Below, piece after piece: positions 33,748 through 45,041 of a stretch of 64,000 nucleotides of DNA. This stretch comes from Rhyacophila brunnea (lineage: Eukaryota; Arthropoda; Insecta; Trichoptera; Rhyacophilidae). The stretch lies in assembly GCA_022495005.1 (NCBI GenBank), contig JAGYXB010001332.1, positions 1 through 64,000 of the forward strand, read 5' to 3'. How positions within the stretch are numbered: position 1 is the stretch's first letter; each line of letters begins with the position of its first letter. Below the pieces are notes generated by a model. It was not told where the DNA came from. It made no database searches and saw nothing but the letters and a program-made list of their open reading frames with translations. The position numbers and the translations under genes were made by a program.

Positions 33748-34995
33748 CAGTCGAACTTGGTTATTACGATCACGGAAATAGCGAGATCTCGGATGTAATG
33801 GGGAAACATTCGTTGACATTTTAGTTTAGGATTTTCACCATACATTTATTCACTTTTATAACGAGCTACTTCTCGGGTATACCGAGCAAAGCTGTCAATG
33901 TGTCGATCGTTTAAAAACAACATTTTTGACCCTAAGCAATAAAATCCGACCGAGCAGTTAACTAGAGAGAGATGCCGCCGGGATCGGATTACGTTTATGA
34001 CACTAGTTAAGTGTCTAAGAGCGGAATGCAGAAACATTTGTCATAACTAAAATTTCCTTAGCAGAAAACACTATGCAGAAACACTGTCCTTAGTTAAGAT
34101 CATTTCTATTGAAAATAATACCATATTTAAAAATTCTCGTTAGGTAAATTAGGTAAATTATTTTATAATTGTTAAACGATGACAAAATATGACAACTGCA
34201 TTTTATAAATGCAATAACTATAAATACATATTAATATTTAATTATAATACTCTTATGTTTCCGTTATAAGTCATTATACGTGATTCCACAGGCACCACAA
34301 GATTTTTTTTTAACATGGTAACACTAGCATCAAGTGTCATTATTCATCTGGTATTTTGTATTTCTGCGGGCTGGCGTATAAAAATAAAATAATATTCTGC
34401 AAGTACATGCCAAACGAATTAACACTATCAATATCCATATTGAGATACATTTTTAAATGAATTTGAGTGTATGGACTGTGTTATAGACATGCGAATTTAT
34501 TTTGACAGCAGCTGTCAGTGATAAATGGTAATACAGGAGGGGGCGTGTTCATAACAAAAGTAGTCTATGGTTAAGGATTCCTTAACTCTATACTCAGGAT
34601 TGTCTATAGTTAAGTCATGCTTTTCGGCGACTTATCCTTAGGAACGAAATCTTAGATTGTGCATTCCGCTCTAAGTACCTAATTGGTGTTTTCGCCGACA
34701 ACATTGAAAAAGTATCCACGCATATGGTTCAAATTGCATGTAAATATCCAAGATTTGTGAAGTCAGTAAGTACCTACAAGCGCTGGCGGCTCAGCACTTC
34801 ATTACAATAAACAAATTCTTTTGTAGTTTATGAATGCCATGCTTGTTTCGGGGATTTTGCCGATGGTTTTCAGATTTGTTATATTCTATGCTTAAATAGA
34901 ACGTGGCGCGAAAAATGTTATGTAACGATATGACGTGTAATGCTTATAAGGAGCAAATTCGGTCCCATCTTCCTCGTAATAGCCAAGTTCGACTG
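33748..34995. mobile_element. pogo/Tigger-type element, interrupted
   Basis: CAGTCGAACTTGGTTATTAC at 33748 and inverse TCGTAATAGCCAAGTTCGAC-TG ending at 34995, with TA on both sides (33746-33747, 34996-34997). CAGT-ended repeats and TA targets are typical for pogo/Tigger. A second TIR element (34007-34682) sits inside; without it about 570 bp remain. No transposase motif recognised. Confidence 0.65.
34007..34682. mobile_element. TIR element nested in the pogo-like element
   Basis: CTAAGAGCGGAATGCA (34015) faces TGCATTCCGCTCTAAG (ends 34675); similarity extends weakly outward to about 34007 and 34682. CTTAGTTAAG/TTAACTATAG strings occur near both ends. Superfamily unknown. Confidence 0.5.
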
Positions 34996-34997
34996 TA

Positions 34998-36464
34998 CAT
35001 TAATTATTTATGCCACGTGGTAAACATTGTTAAATTGAAATGCAACCAAATACGACACGTAGAAGGAATCTTATCTACGGAGCCTAAATATATTCTAGTG
35101 AACTGAAAAAGGTTAGTGAGTCACTTTGCATTGCTGATTAATTTGTGAATACTAACTTCAGACTGTCATCGCGTGCTCAGCACCATTTTAGATTCACTCT
35201 GTCTATGAGGATGATGATTCTATGAATTATCAAATTAATACAAGTATTGTAAGTTGTAAGCATTGCAAGTAAATTGCCACGATAAAATCTGATACCTACA
35301 TCTAAATTTTGTAATGTATAATGGTGTTGACCATCTCAAGCACGAGACGTGTTCGACTTGCACCAGAACCAAAGTATTCGCATTCTAATACAAAAGTAAC
35401 TATATGTCCTTGTGAAAGACAGGCCGCCAAAGAAACCGCGACAGAGCCATCAATATTACATTATATTTATCTTGATTAATTTATCTATCGGTCTGTCTGC
35501 AACGCATAAGCTATGTCTCTCTCGTACGTACATTTGCATGTGAAAGAGTTCGTGTCTTTGTTGCGCGATCGCGATCGCGAACACTCACGCGAACACTCAC
35601 TTTTTAACCCATTCTCTCTATTGTATTAAAATCGACGCGTTTTTAAGCTATGGATATTGTTACCCTATATTCATTGCTTTGTTGGTGATATAAAAATTGT
35701 ATTATTTATAGCTTGAGAGGATTTAGAATATTTAGATGAAAATCACAAAAAACTCACGTATGTTATACCTACCTACGTAGGTACACAATAATGATATTAT
35801 GTCAAACCAGGCATAACAATTCGAAACCGTGGTTTTTAATGCGCTACCCGGATACCGTACGCTATACTATTTTTCCTATAGTTACCAATTAAACTACACT
35901 AACGTTGAGGAATAGCTGTCAAGTGTTGTAAAACAAACAGTGCGTATATATTCCTTCCCACTTCGGATTCCGCAGACTTTACTAGGCGCACGAGTTTATG
36001 TTTTTAATCAGTGTTTTCCGGTTAGAAAGTTAAAAGTTTATTCATACCACATAATATAAAATATAATAATCTATATATACCTATATTACTTCCAATAATC
36101 TATTCGGAAGAGTATAATGGGTCTGCGGTAAATAGCAACGTATTATTAATGTTTGGCGTGTAGGTACCCGCTGAAAATAAACCGTTTTGGGACTATTTTG
36201 TGCGCATGCGCGTATCATAGAAATTTAACCTAGTTTCAAAAATACTTAAGTACTTGAAGATAACGTTTAAAGATGATTAGTGTTTTATCAAAAACATGTA
36301 AAATGCGTTAAATTGGCATATTAACATTAACATTAATTTGTACCTACCTATACCTATCTAGCCCCTATACCAGATCGTTTCGGATATTGGTATATTCCAA
36401 CTACGTGAGAATGAGTTAAGGCGGACGTTTTTTTTAAATAGGCTCTTCCTGCTACTGACCGTGT
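34998..36464. other. Intronic sequence, no element recognised
   Basis: Includes a small CG-rich patch GCGATCGCGATCGCGAAC near 35563-35581. No gene or element supported. Confidence 0.4.
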
Positions 36465-36530
36465 TGTGAATGTCTTGAATTTGTAATTTGTGAAGTTCAC
36501 TATACGTAAATAAATAATGATTTGAATTAT
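36465..36530 (+). repeat. LINE 3' tail, copy 2
   Basis: GTGTTGTGAATGTCTTGAAT ... AAATAAATAATGATTTGAAT, same layout as 13985-14095 and 52118-52185. Confidence 0.45.
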
Positions 36531-36787
36531 TTTAAAATGGTGATATTCATCCAGGTATATATTCTTACTCTAAGATTTCTTGTGACAATCTGTTACACTC
36601 TCTTCGTCTTCTCTGATCGACCTGATGAATTACTACTACTTTTTCCAGGTTTTCGAGAACGACGTGTAATTGATTGCTCTGTATTTCCATCCATACTTTT
36701 ATTCACAACATCGATAGTTTCAGTAGTACGTTTACGTTTTTGACGGATTTGATTCTTAACATCACACGCATTAGCTGATATCATTTG

Positions 36788-37182
36788 AAATTCGAGTGCT
36801 TAAAGTCAGACAACGTTATCTACAAAAAAGAGTTTTTTTTTTTTTTTTTGAGAAAACGTTATTTTACATTTATGGCTACATGATAGTCAAACAACGTTAT
36901 GTCAATCTTTTCTAATTTCTTATTAAATCGTCAGTAAAGTTTAACGCTAACTACATAACTTACCCTTGTTTTCATATTTTTTAAAAACTATCCCTATAAA
37001 TTTTAACATCATCATAAGCAAGATAAATGTACAATACACAATAAATTATAAAATATTAACAATAGGTTTTAAATAAACATTTCCCTTGTTGAGTTACAAG
37101 AATCTAAAATAACGATTTTTGGCTCTCCTGTAAAGTTGCACTTTTGTAGATAGTGTTGTTTGACACTAAGCCCTCGAATTTT
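36788..37182. mobile_element. 395-bp TIR element with a third internal terminus copy
   Basis: AAATTCGAGTGCTTAAAGTC at left and AATTCGAGGGCTTAGTGTCA (reverse complement of the right end) form ~40-bp repeats reading on through ACAACGTTATCTACAAAA. A further partial copy, TGATAGTCAAACAACGTTAT, is at 36881-36900. A T16 run lies at 36834-36849. No coding sequence. Confidence 0.5.
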
Positions 37183-37438
37183 ATATTTAAATTACAAATA
37201 GTATGTAAGCTCTGTAGGTCGATTATTTTTACCATAAATTACACGTAGTGGCCGAAGGTAGTTCGAAAAAAATATTGTAATAAAAGTTAACATTCTTTTA
37301 TACGCTGTACAATTTTCTATTTTTCCATGATGATTTGCCAAACAATACTGAACACAAAATTTCAATATTGGTGGGGGACAAAATGGCTGCTATGACGTTT
37401 TAAAAATCTATAGTAGGTACTGATTTGATAAGCTTATA

Positions 37439-38092
37439 CACCCGATCCTCTTTTTGTACGGGGGATACGTTCCAAAGACTACCGTGCAAAACAAAGCCGT
37501 CTAAAAAAAGATAAGGTGCCCATACAAAAATGGTAGATAGGTTCCATTACTTAAAATCAACTCAAAATACGAAATTCTTGAAACCAAAAATAAATCGAAT
37601 TTATTTATTATTTATACTTACATACAGATATTTATAAATAAAAATACATAATTTTCGATTTAAATTAAATTTAGCATAGAGAAATATATTCATTCCGTGT
37701 CGCTACTTGACAATAAACGTGCCCGTTTACTGCTGTTTTTCGCTGGCGAAAAGTCACCCTCATCGCTGGAAATATTTAATGACGCTGACGCTGAAGAATG
37801 CGACGCGTCTCTCGTATCGAACCCGAAGTGACTGACTAGTGGCGCCATGTATGTACGTATGTATGTTTGGGCGGGATCCGGTGACAACATATGTATGCAC
37901 CAGTGGCGTGCGGTCCATTGCAACGCATTTTTTTGATAAATATATATATACATACGTATTTTTATTATTGTTAGTTTTTTTAAACCGTGTTAAAGCAAAA
38001 AAATCAGTGTCAATAAAAAAAATCGCTATTTTTTTAAACCGTGTTATTTCGAAACCATGCAAAAAAAAGCCGTGCAAAAAGAGGATCGGGTG
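37439..38092 (-). mobile_element. pogo/Tigger-type element, 654 bp
   Basis: CACCCGATCCTCTTTTTG at 37439 and the inverse CAAAAAGAGGATCGGGTG ending 38092, with TA at 37437-37438 and 38093-38094. CACGGTTTAAAAAAA-type repeats occur in the right subterminal part (37980-38045). A transposase-like C-terminus is encoded on the minus strand. Confidence 0.7.
37690..37830 (-). pseudogene. Probable pogo/Tigger transposase C-terminus
   Basis: The minus-strand frame ends LNISSDEGDFSPAKNSSKRA then RLLSSSDTE-stop at 37690. Acidic/serine tails of this kind (SDEG...KRARL..SS) occur at the C-terminus of CENP-B-like DDE transposases. Only the tail survives; the catalytic domain is absent. The assignment leans on the element's termini. 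Confidence 0.4.
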
Positions 38093-38252
38093 TATTTAAA
38101 TCCTGTTTCATGTAGGTAAGTATGGTAAGGCGACGTGAAAACTGCTCGTAACCCCAACCATGCATCGATCCCACTTTTTGTACTTATATATTATTGATAT
38201 TATATGCGAAAGGTGTCCAACGAATAAATCTTGGCTCGAATTACAAATTCTG

Positions 38253-38308
38253 ACCGCAGCGGCTCGTCGGGAGACGAGCGGAGCTGCCAGCGTAGCGAGC
38301 GCTGCGGT
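38253..38308. repeat. GC-rich double hairpin
   Basis: ACCGCAGCG (38253) pairs with CGCTGCGGT (38308); inside it GCTCGTC-GGGA-GACGAGC forms a second perfect 7-bp stem. Strongly GC-rich against an AT-rich background; probably a repeat terminus. Confidence 0.55.
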
Positions 38309-38854
38309 AAAAGAACAGAAAATGAAATAAAATAAATTGCATTGCCGTTATTTTTCACGCTATCCACTCATTCATAATAACACAACCGTTTGTAAGGCAC
38401 CGCCGGAAGCTGGAAGGTAAAAGAATCCATCTCCATAAACTCCGATCGCAATTACTGAGCTATTGAGCACATGGTTATTATTAATTGCCAATAGAAAAAT
38501 TGACAGCTGGAAATTAGCAGCTGTAATTATTGAACGTTATTTTAGTGTTTCTTAACCTTTCTCGTATTACGGCACACCAGCACACCTAATTATACTGATG
38601 TACCTCTACCTATAACCTTTTTCGAACTCTAAAATTAACACATTTTACGTAGGTACCTATTTCGTATTAAAATTTATAAGTATTACATTAAATAAAACAC
38701 TAGAAATATGTGGACAGGCAAGTTCCATAATAATCAATAATTGTGTTATGGTAAATAATAATGATTCTGACAGTTTAAACGTTTAAAACAAGCAGAGTTC
38801 TTTAATTTGTTTAGAGGGTTAGCCATTAAAATGTTAACACTTAATTTAAAACTT

Positions 38855-38995
38855 TCGCAGTTTTTTAGGTTGTCAACGTGTTTTCTTCCACATCTTTTTC
38901 GACGTTTCGGGTTCATTGCAGAGACTCCGACTGAGAATGGCCGAAACGTCGAAGAAAGAAAGAAGAAGAACACGCGGTGACAACACAAAAATCTA
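38855..38995. repeat. Palindrome of CGAAACGTCG-bearing units
   Basis: Arms of about 60 bp: TTTTCGACGTTTCGG... on the left and GGCCGAAACGTCGAAGAAAG... on the right, ending ACACAAAAATCTACTACG. The unit resembles the block following the hammerhead-like core at 2445-2502 (CGAAACGTCGA..AAG.AAGAAG..ACAC..GGTGA), so this is a head-to-head pair of the same repeat family. Confidence 0.5.
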
Positions 38996-39050
38996 CTACG
39001 TTACTTACTTACCACATTAGAAATCTGTTAAACAAGTCAAATGATAATAT

Positions 39051-39187
39051 AAATTATATTAAATTCTACAGGTGTTTTTTTTTAAGTCGATAGCTATTTC
39101 GGTTAGTCTCTTGATGTAGTCTTGACAATGGTGTTACAACCGAAATAGCTATCGACTTAAAAACGTCTGTAGAATTTAATATAATTT
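39051..39187. mobile_element. 137-bp hairpin MITE
   Basis: AAATTATATTAAATTCTACA...AAGTCGATAGCTATTTCGGT and its near-perfect inverse (39133-39187), with a ~30-bp loop. Arms are about 53 bp. Confidence 0.65.
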
Positions 39188-39846
39188 ACCTGACCAATCC
39201 TTTCAAGGAGAGATTTGTGCACGTTCAAGAGAGCACACGTGTTGCGCCTGGGTTGATTCTTGAAAGATCTACTCGTCATTGCTGGCCAAGAAATTATGAA
39301 GATGACCTTCTTGAATTGGTGATCATCGACTGACCATTACTGTACGCAACAATATTTACGGTACAATAATAAATTCTTAATCTCTCTCGGTTTGCTGGTA
39401 TGCCGCGCCACTCCGGTTGAGAAGCTCTACTTTATTCTGCAGTGTAGGTACCTATCGGCGTTTCCCACACTTCTTACTTTCAGTATAATTTTTCGCATAC
39501 CGGTATGTAAGCATGATATTATATATCTAGAGAAAAATTTAAACTTCTTTTCACAAGACCCACTTCATTGACTTTACTTTACATTTAGGTGTGTTTGTAT
39601 CAAAATATTGAGTGTCACTACCTAGGGGCGGCAGGTTATATGAAAGTATGGTGAAGCAGGCAAGTATGGCGAAAGAGTATGGTGAGGCAGGAGGCAGTAA
39701 TCGATTTGCGGCAAAATTTCCACGTTAAAATTATATTATATACGTACGTTATAATGACCAAAGTAAATCCTCCGTGATGCCCTGCATTTTTTTTATCGCG
39801 TCGCTATTTCTCGCTATGTCTCCGCCGAATCTTAGGGGTACATTGG

Positions 39847-40161
39847 TACGACCGCGTTACAAACACCCGAGTTCGTGAGCAGACACAACAGCCTTCGGTG
39901 ATTGAAGTTATCACGAAGAGACGATTTACGTGGCTGGGACACGTATTCCGGATGCCGCCAAAGAGTGTGGCACTTCGTACCCTTGTGGCACAGCCTCAAG
40001 GGTTCCGTCACCGTGGCCGGCCCTTCCCCACTCTGCAGCGGTGCTACAAAAGCGACCTACGTGCTGCAGGTCTGACATGGCGGGAGGCGCAGGAGTTGGC
40101 GATGGACCGAGGGAAGTGGCGCCAACTTGTGCTTGCCCTATGCCCCAATGTTGGGACGTGA
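39847..40161 (+). pseudogene. LINE reverse-transcriptase C-terminal fragment
   Basis: Open + strand frame reading YDRVTNTRVREQTQQ, then RRFTWLGHVFRMPPKS, RHRGRPFPTLQRCYK and LTWREAQELAMDRGKW to a TGA at 40159-40161. These are the G-H-V-x-R-M and R-G-R-P motifs and the D-R-x-x-W-R block that end many endonuclease/reverse-transcriptase ORFs. Unlike the other LINE scraps the frame is unbroken over 104 codons, so it is comparatively young. 5'-truncated at or before 39847. Confidence 0.75.
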
Positions 40162-41502
40162 CAGGGTGGAAGATGAAGAGAATTTCTCGTAAGTTGTCGG
40201 CTATTGTTGGGCTGCTTCATTCAGTTGTATGAGAAAGCCGATTCTTTGCCCATCTTTTTATTTAATACCTCTATGATCACTACCCACTAGGGAAGTTCAT
40301 TTTCATACAATTCATTAAAAATCAAATAGTTTGTCTATAATACCACTACGGAACCTTATGAAATATTAGTATTACGTTTTTGATGGTATTTCTGGAACGT
40401 TTTTAGTGTAGTAAATTTAGTAGCAAGAACAAACTCAATATTAGTATGACGGCAGTGTGAAAATGAATCACGATATTTTTAATTTTAGGACAGTGCAGTT
40501 AAAAATAATACTCTTGAGGTACCCATATATTTTATGTGATCACGAAATGTTGGTTCCCATAACAATAAAAGACAGGGCATACTACTGATATATTATATTA
40601 CGTAGTTCCTACAATGTGTACCTACAGATTGTTCAGGTATAACTCTTAAAGATACCCCAAAATATGAACAAAACTGCACTGCGAAATACACAACTATACT
40701 CATACTGTTAATTGTGTTTTATTCTAAACTATTAGTAGGTACATACGTGGGTTATTTTTTTTATTAATACTGAAATGTTTCACAGGTCCCTGGAATTAGT
40801 GCCACCAGTTTGAGAACCACTGGTTTAAAATAAAGCGATCCGCATTATCCACCTTCCCGTGTACTACTCGCACTTTTTATTTCATTTGTAATAATAATAT
40901 TATGTAGAGTATCTAAGTAGGTAGGCACTTAGATTTTGCTCTCATTGTGGTCGGCGAAGTATGTCAATTTATTCGATTAATGTTTTGTTGGTCTGGCGTG
41001 GATATCGACCTACTGCTGCTTTAGATCGATTTATAAGTATCCCATCTCTATTTATTCCATATAATATAATACACATAAATATGCTACACCTTTACATAGA
41101 GGACCTAAATATTAAGATATTCCATAAGGCAATATGCATTAGTTTGCATTAGGTACCTATATTCAGGCCGTGGCACTGATTTGCGAATTATGATGGTAGT
41201 TGGTACTAGTTATTGATTATCTTCGAATGCACTTAGCTATATTAAAATATTTATAATGTTGTATGGGGCAATTCTACAAAAGAACAGTCATTTTATTGGG
41301 GAGATAAATTTCAGACGACTCCTCTTCCTAAACAAACGTTGATAATGGGTGTGGTGTGGACATGATGACAAAGTTTGGTACTCTCCTCAAAAAATGCAGT
41401 TTTTCCATAAAAACATTGCTAGCCCCCAATTTTCAAAACCCAGCGGTGATAACGGCCCACAATTGTTTGCAATATTATTTCTCTTAGCTAATTCCTCATG
41501 AC
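40162..41502. other. Intronic sequence; possible hAT terminus at 40800-40825
   Basis: GCCACCAGTTTGAGAACCAC-TGG near 40801-40825 looks like an inverted hAT end (CCAGTGGTTCTCAAACTGG), but its partner was not found. Nothing else supported. Confidence 0.35.
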
Positions 41503-42221
41503 TAGGGATGCCAATCCCGGGATCCCGAGCTATTTTCGATACCTATGAATCCCGGTATTGATAAACATAATCCAATCCCGAAACTTTCGGGATTGATTTT
41601 TTTATCAATTTTTATGGAAAATAAAATAAAAACGAAAATATAACAGAAAAAATACTTTAGAAATAAACTGAGTTTGAATGAAGTTTGATTTATACCCATG
41701 TGTAAGTTGGCGATTCATTTTATATTTTCACATAAATTAATAAAAATGAGAAAGATTGAAAAAAAAACAATGCTTTGCACTATTAACAAAGTAATTCCAC
41801 CATGATCTCATACATTTTACGGCAGTTTCATATTTGGCTGACTAATTAGATTTATGAAGCGGAAAGGCCATAAGTACACCATGATTTGCTTTACTATTTT
41901 AAATCTCGCTAACCCATTCATTAAGTCTTTACTATCAGAAACAGCAATCTCATATTACATTCATATTATTTATATTACAATATTATTTACTCCATTAAAC
42001 TTGTCCAAGATAGAACGTGTACAATATTAACAATAAATGTCTTAAATAGTATAAATTATACTTTTTACTATAACTTATTTATTTTTGACCGATTTTATCA
42101 ATGTTATTTGTGAATATATTTTTTTTATATTAACAATGGAAAAAAATGCCAATCCCGGGATTGTCAAATTGTAATACCGAAATCCCGGGATCAGAATTTT
42201 GGCTCGGGATTGGATTCCCTA
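41503..42221 (+). mobile_element. hAT MITE, CCCGGGATT family, copy 2
   Basis: TAGGGATGCCAATCCCGGGA at 41503, right end TTGGATTCCCTA at 42221, perfect 8-bp duplication CTCATGAC (41495-41502, 42222-42229). Inverted relative to 25016-25740. Confidence 0.85.
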
Positions 42222-42378
42222 CTCATGACATACCCACTGGTGACTTGGATGAGTCGGCTGGTTTAATTAATCTTCTGCACGGCTCGGTTCCACTCCTTTA
42301 TGTTCAGCAACATGTACAGAGGGCATGCCTTATTGGATATTCTGTAGCACTTTTGATTTGGATTGATTTCACCTAGAG

Positions 42379-42995
42379 CAGTGTTTCCCAAAGTATGGTA
42401 CGCGGACCCCCTGGGGTACGGGAACAGTTTGGTGGAAGTACTTGCTGCACCGGGCTTTGGCTGCGCCTGATGCAACGCAGTAATACGACATCAATACAAC
42501 ATCCATACTAGACGGTTTATCGCATGCGGAAGAAGAGCAGTTATTGTTGGAATTAGCTTCAGACGGATTTCTTCAACTTCCAACTTCATATCTATATGAA
42601 GTTGCTTTTTCAGCATTTCTAGATATTAAGTCAAAAAAAGGAAACAGGCTTTTGGATGTGGAACCGCATCTCAGATTAAAATGAACAACCAGGGAACCAA
42701 ATTATGATGATCTGTCTCAACATTAACAATTTCATCCTTCTCATTGATTATTATGAATGTTATATAATTATATAATATAACTTTTATTTATATTTTATTA
42801 TGAATGAATTTTATTTTTCGTTCATTTTAATTTTTTTATGTACCTATCTACTAAAAAAGGAAAAAAGAAATATATTTTGATTGTTATTAAAGTATGTACT
42901 TACCTATATTTACTGACTACTTTCTGACAAGGGGTACTCAGTGTTACGAAAATTATAGAAGGGGTACACAGATGTCGAAAGTTTGGGAAATACTG
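42379..42995 (+). mobile_element. hAT element (ZBED/SCAND3-like), internally deleted
   Basis: CAGTGTTTCCCAAAG at 42379 and inverse TTTGGGAAATACTG ending 42995. CTAGAG is repeated on both sides (42373-42378, 42996-43001), part of a target duplication. A transposase C-terminus remains inside. A notable GGGGTACGGGAAC/GGGGTAC pair lies close to the ends. Confidence 0.7.
42530..42684 (+). pseudogene. hAT transposase C-terminal fragment
   Basis: LLELASDGFLQLPTSYLYEV then AFSAFLDIKSKKGNRLLDVE and PHLRLK-stop (TGA at 42682-42684). The T-S-Y-L-x-E-x-x-F-S-x-x-x-x-I-K-S-K block is the dimerisation region at the end of hAT transposases of the ZBED5/SCAND3 group. Everything upstream, including the catalytic core and BED finger, is missing. 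Confidence 0.72.
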
Positions 42996-43001
42996 CTAGA
43001 G

Positions 43002-43270
43002 AAAACTCTTCCTCGTCTTCTCCGACTTTTGACCTGACCGATACCGATAACACATGTTTCTCCAAGTTTTTCTCAGAGTGGGGCACACTCAAGCCGAGTT
43101 CGTCGCGAACGTCCCTAGACAATCGACTCGTATATCCTCTTGGCCGTTGACGAGACTGTCAGCATTCGCCGCCAGCGCTACATTTAGAATGTGTCTATTC
43201 TCTGATGGAAACACGCCACGCGTGTGGAGTGACATCATTTCTTACCATTTTATATTATTCAATAATTATG
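43002..43270. other. Intronic spacer
   Basis: Nothing recognised. Confidence 0.4.
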
Positions 43271-43272
43271 TA

Positions 43273-44065
43273 TGTAAGTCCTCGACTTACGCGAATTCGA
43301 CTTATGTGAATTCGTACTTACGCGATTTTTTAAAATATGCTTTTTTGCTGTAGTTTATTTCTCTGCGCTTGTGTTTACATAGAATATTATGTTATATATA
43401 TGGATCATGTAAAAAATAGTAGTAATGCAATCTACGATAATTACAAAGAAAAGAGGGATATTAATAGAACAAATATAAATATTGGTTAAATGGATGGAAG
43501 ATATGCAGCAACAACAAATTCCAATAAGCCTTATACTCATACAGGATGAAGCCTTGAGTCGTTTTGAAGACATGAAGTGTTAAAATGTTGATACTAATAA
43601 ATTCACTGCAAAAAACTAGACAACATCAAAGTGATAGGTGAGGCTGCCGAGTTATGCAGATATACAGGAACCTATGAATTTTATCAAGAGTCTAGCAGAA
43701 ATCATAAAAATGAGGACTACCTGCCACAACAAATCTTTAACGTGGACGAAACTGGGCTTATTGGAAAAATTGCTAAATCAGTCACATTATGTATCCTAGA
43801 AAAACTAGAAAAATCTATGCCAGGTTTTAAGGTGTCTGAAGATAGGCTAACCCTTTTACTTGGTGGAAATGCTGCTGGGGATTGCAAAATCAAACCACTT
43901 CATCAATCAATAATGTTTTCTGAAATGTATGTATGTAGGTCCATTTTATTTTTACTTATCCTTTGAAACTAACACATATTATTTAAAAAATGCATGATTT
44001 TAAGTTTTATTCGACTTACACGAAGACTTCGGAACAAATTAATCACGTAAATCGAGGACTTACTC
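43273..44065 (+). mobile_element. Tigger element, internally deleted (793 bp)
   Basis: TGTAAGTCCTCGACTTACGC at left and the inverse ACGTAAATCGAGGACTTAC at right, TA at 43271-43272 and 44066-44067. Left subterminal ACTTACGCGAATTCG is repeated. A transposase core fragment lies inside. Confidence 0.75.
43622..43925 (+). pseudogene. Tigger transposase core fragment
   Basis: The frame reads GEAAELCRYTGTYEFYQESS, then YLPQQIFNVDETGLIGKIAK, EKSMPGFKVSEDRLTLLLGG and NAAGDCKIKPL. F-N-V-D-E-T-G-L carries the first catalytic Asp of the pogo/Tigger DDE domain; R-L-T-L-L-L-G-G-N-A-A-G-D is the next conserved block with the second. The N-terminal CENP-B-like DNA-binding region and the C-terminal half with the third acidic residue are absent. 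The usual W after E-T-G-L-F is lost (GLIGK). Inactive. Confidence 0.82.
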
Positions 44066-44067
44066 TA

Positions 44068-44531
44068 TGGAATAGAAACCTACTACTGACACACGCTGCG
44101 TCCACTCCACACACCCCGCGATCCAATCAATCCGGTCCAGCGTGTTATCGTCGGTTGCGGAAAACACGCTATCCGACGCATCGCAACACGATGTCATCTC
44201 ACCTATCAGTTGTCAATGTCATAATACGAATCAATACTATTAAAATATTTTATAGTCGTGTACCTTAGACTACGTTTTATTTATTCGAAAATTCATATGA
44301 AATCGCGCATTACCTCTTGCAAGACTTTAAAAAGAAGATGAAATTCGTCAATTGTTAGTTTATTTCAAGAACCTTATATCATCGATTCTTTTTGTTCAGT
44401 TTTTTTTCCATTTTTACAACGTTTTTCTTAGGTCGTATTCTTATTTGTTCTGTGGTTGTTTGTCCGGTACAAATCTTGCAATCGATTTTTAATTAACTTC
44501 CCTACTAGCTAGACATTTGAAACTTTTAGAA
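44068..44531. other. Intronic spacer between two Tigger-type elements
   Basis: Nothing recognised. Confidence 0.4.
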
Positions 44532-44533
44532 TA

Positions 44534-45039
44534 CAGTACAACCTCGTTTTTACGTGCCCGGAATTCACGTTTTCCCGGCAATTGCGTGTATTTTTTTCAG
44601 TCCTGATGTATTTCAGTACATTTAATACCCGCATTTACATTTTTCTTTCCCACGATTTACATCGGAAATATTCAAAATATGCGAGTTACGCGCGCTTGAC
44701 AATGATTGAAGAGGTTGATATTCCAACAAAAGAAGAAGCAATGAGGTTCATCGAGGGTTTAAAAACCTACTTTACAAGCTTTGCTGATATTCAAGATGAC
44801 ACTTTTAAATGTTTATAAGTCTTGAAAGAGAATTTCGAAAGAAAAAAACAAAAATGCAACATACTAATATACTTACATGATTTTTTTAATAAAAAATAAA
44901 AAAATTTTCAATAAAAATTTAAATTGAATGTTGTTTTTTAATATTTTTTTAGAAACATAAAATTTAAATGTTCTTTTTTTCAATACCCCCCTTTTACATT
45001 TTCCCTCCAATTAAATAAAAAAAATTAGGGGTTATACTG
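44534..45039 (+). mobile_element. pogo/Tigger-type element, 506 bp
   Basis: CAGTACAACCTCGTTTTTAC at 44534, inverse AGGGGTTATACTG ending 45039, TA on both sides (44532-44533, 45040-45041). Confidence 0.7.
44700..44818 (+). pseudogene. Probable Tigger transposase C-terminus
   Basis: The frame reads TMIEEVDIPTKEEAMRFIEG then LKTYFTSFADIQDDTFKCL-stop. A helical acidic C-terminal region with E-A-x-x-x-I/V-x-x-L is usual at the end of pogo/Tigger transposases. The short length makes the family call tentative; the element's ends support it. Confidence 0.45.
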
Positions 45040-45041
45040 TA

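Noticed and set aside
36593..36784. 63-codon basic, Ser/Lys-rich minus-strand frame
   Set aside because: Adjacent to a TIR element but no recognised domain; composition alone is insufficient.
38545..38600. AGTGTTTCTTAACC hAT-like terminus
   Set aside because: No matching opposite end or target duplication found within 2 kb.
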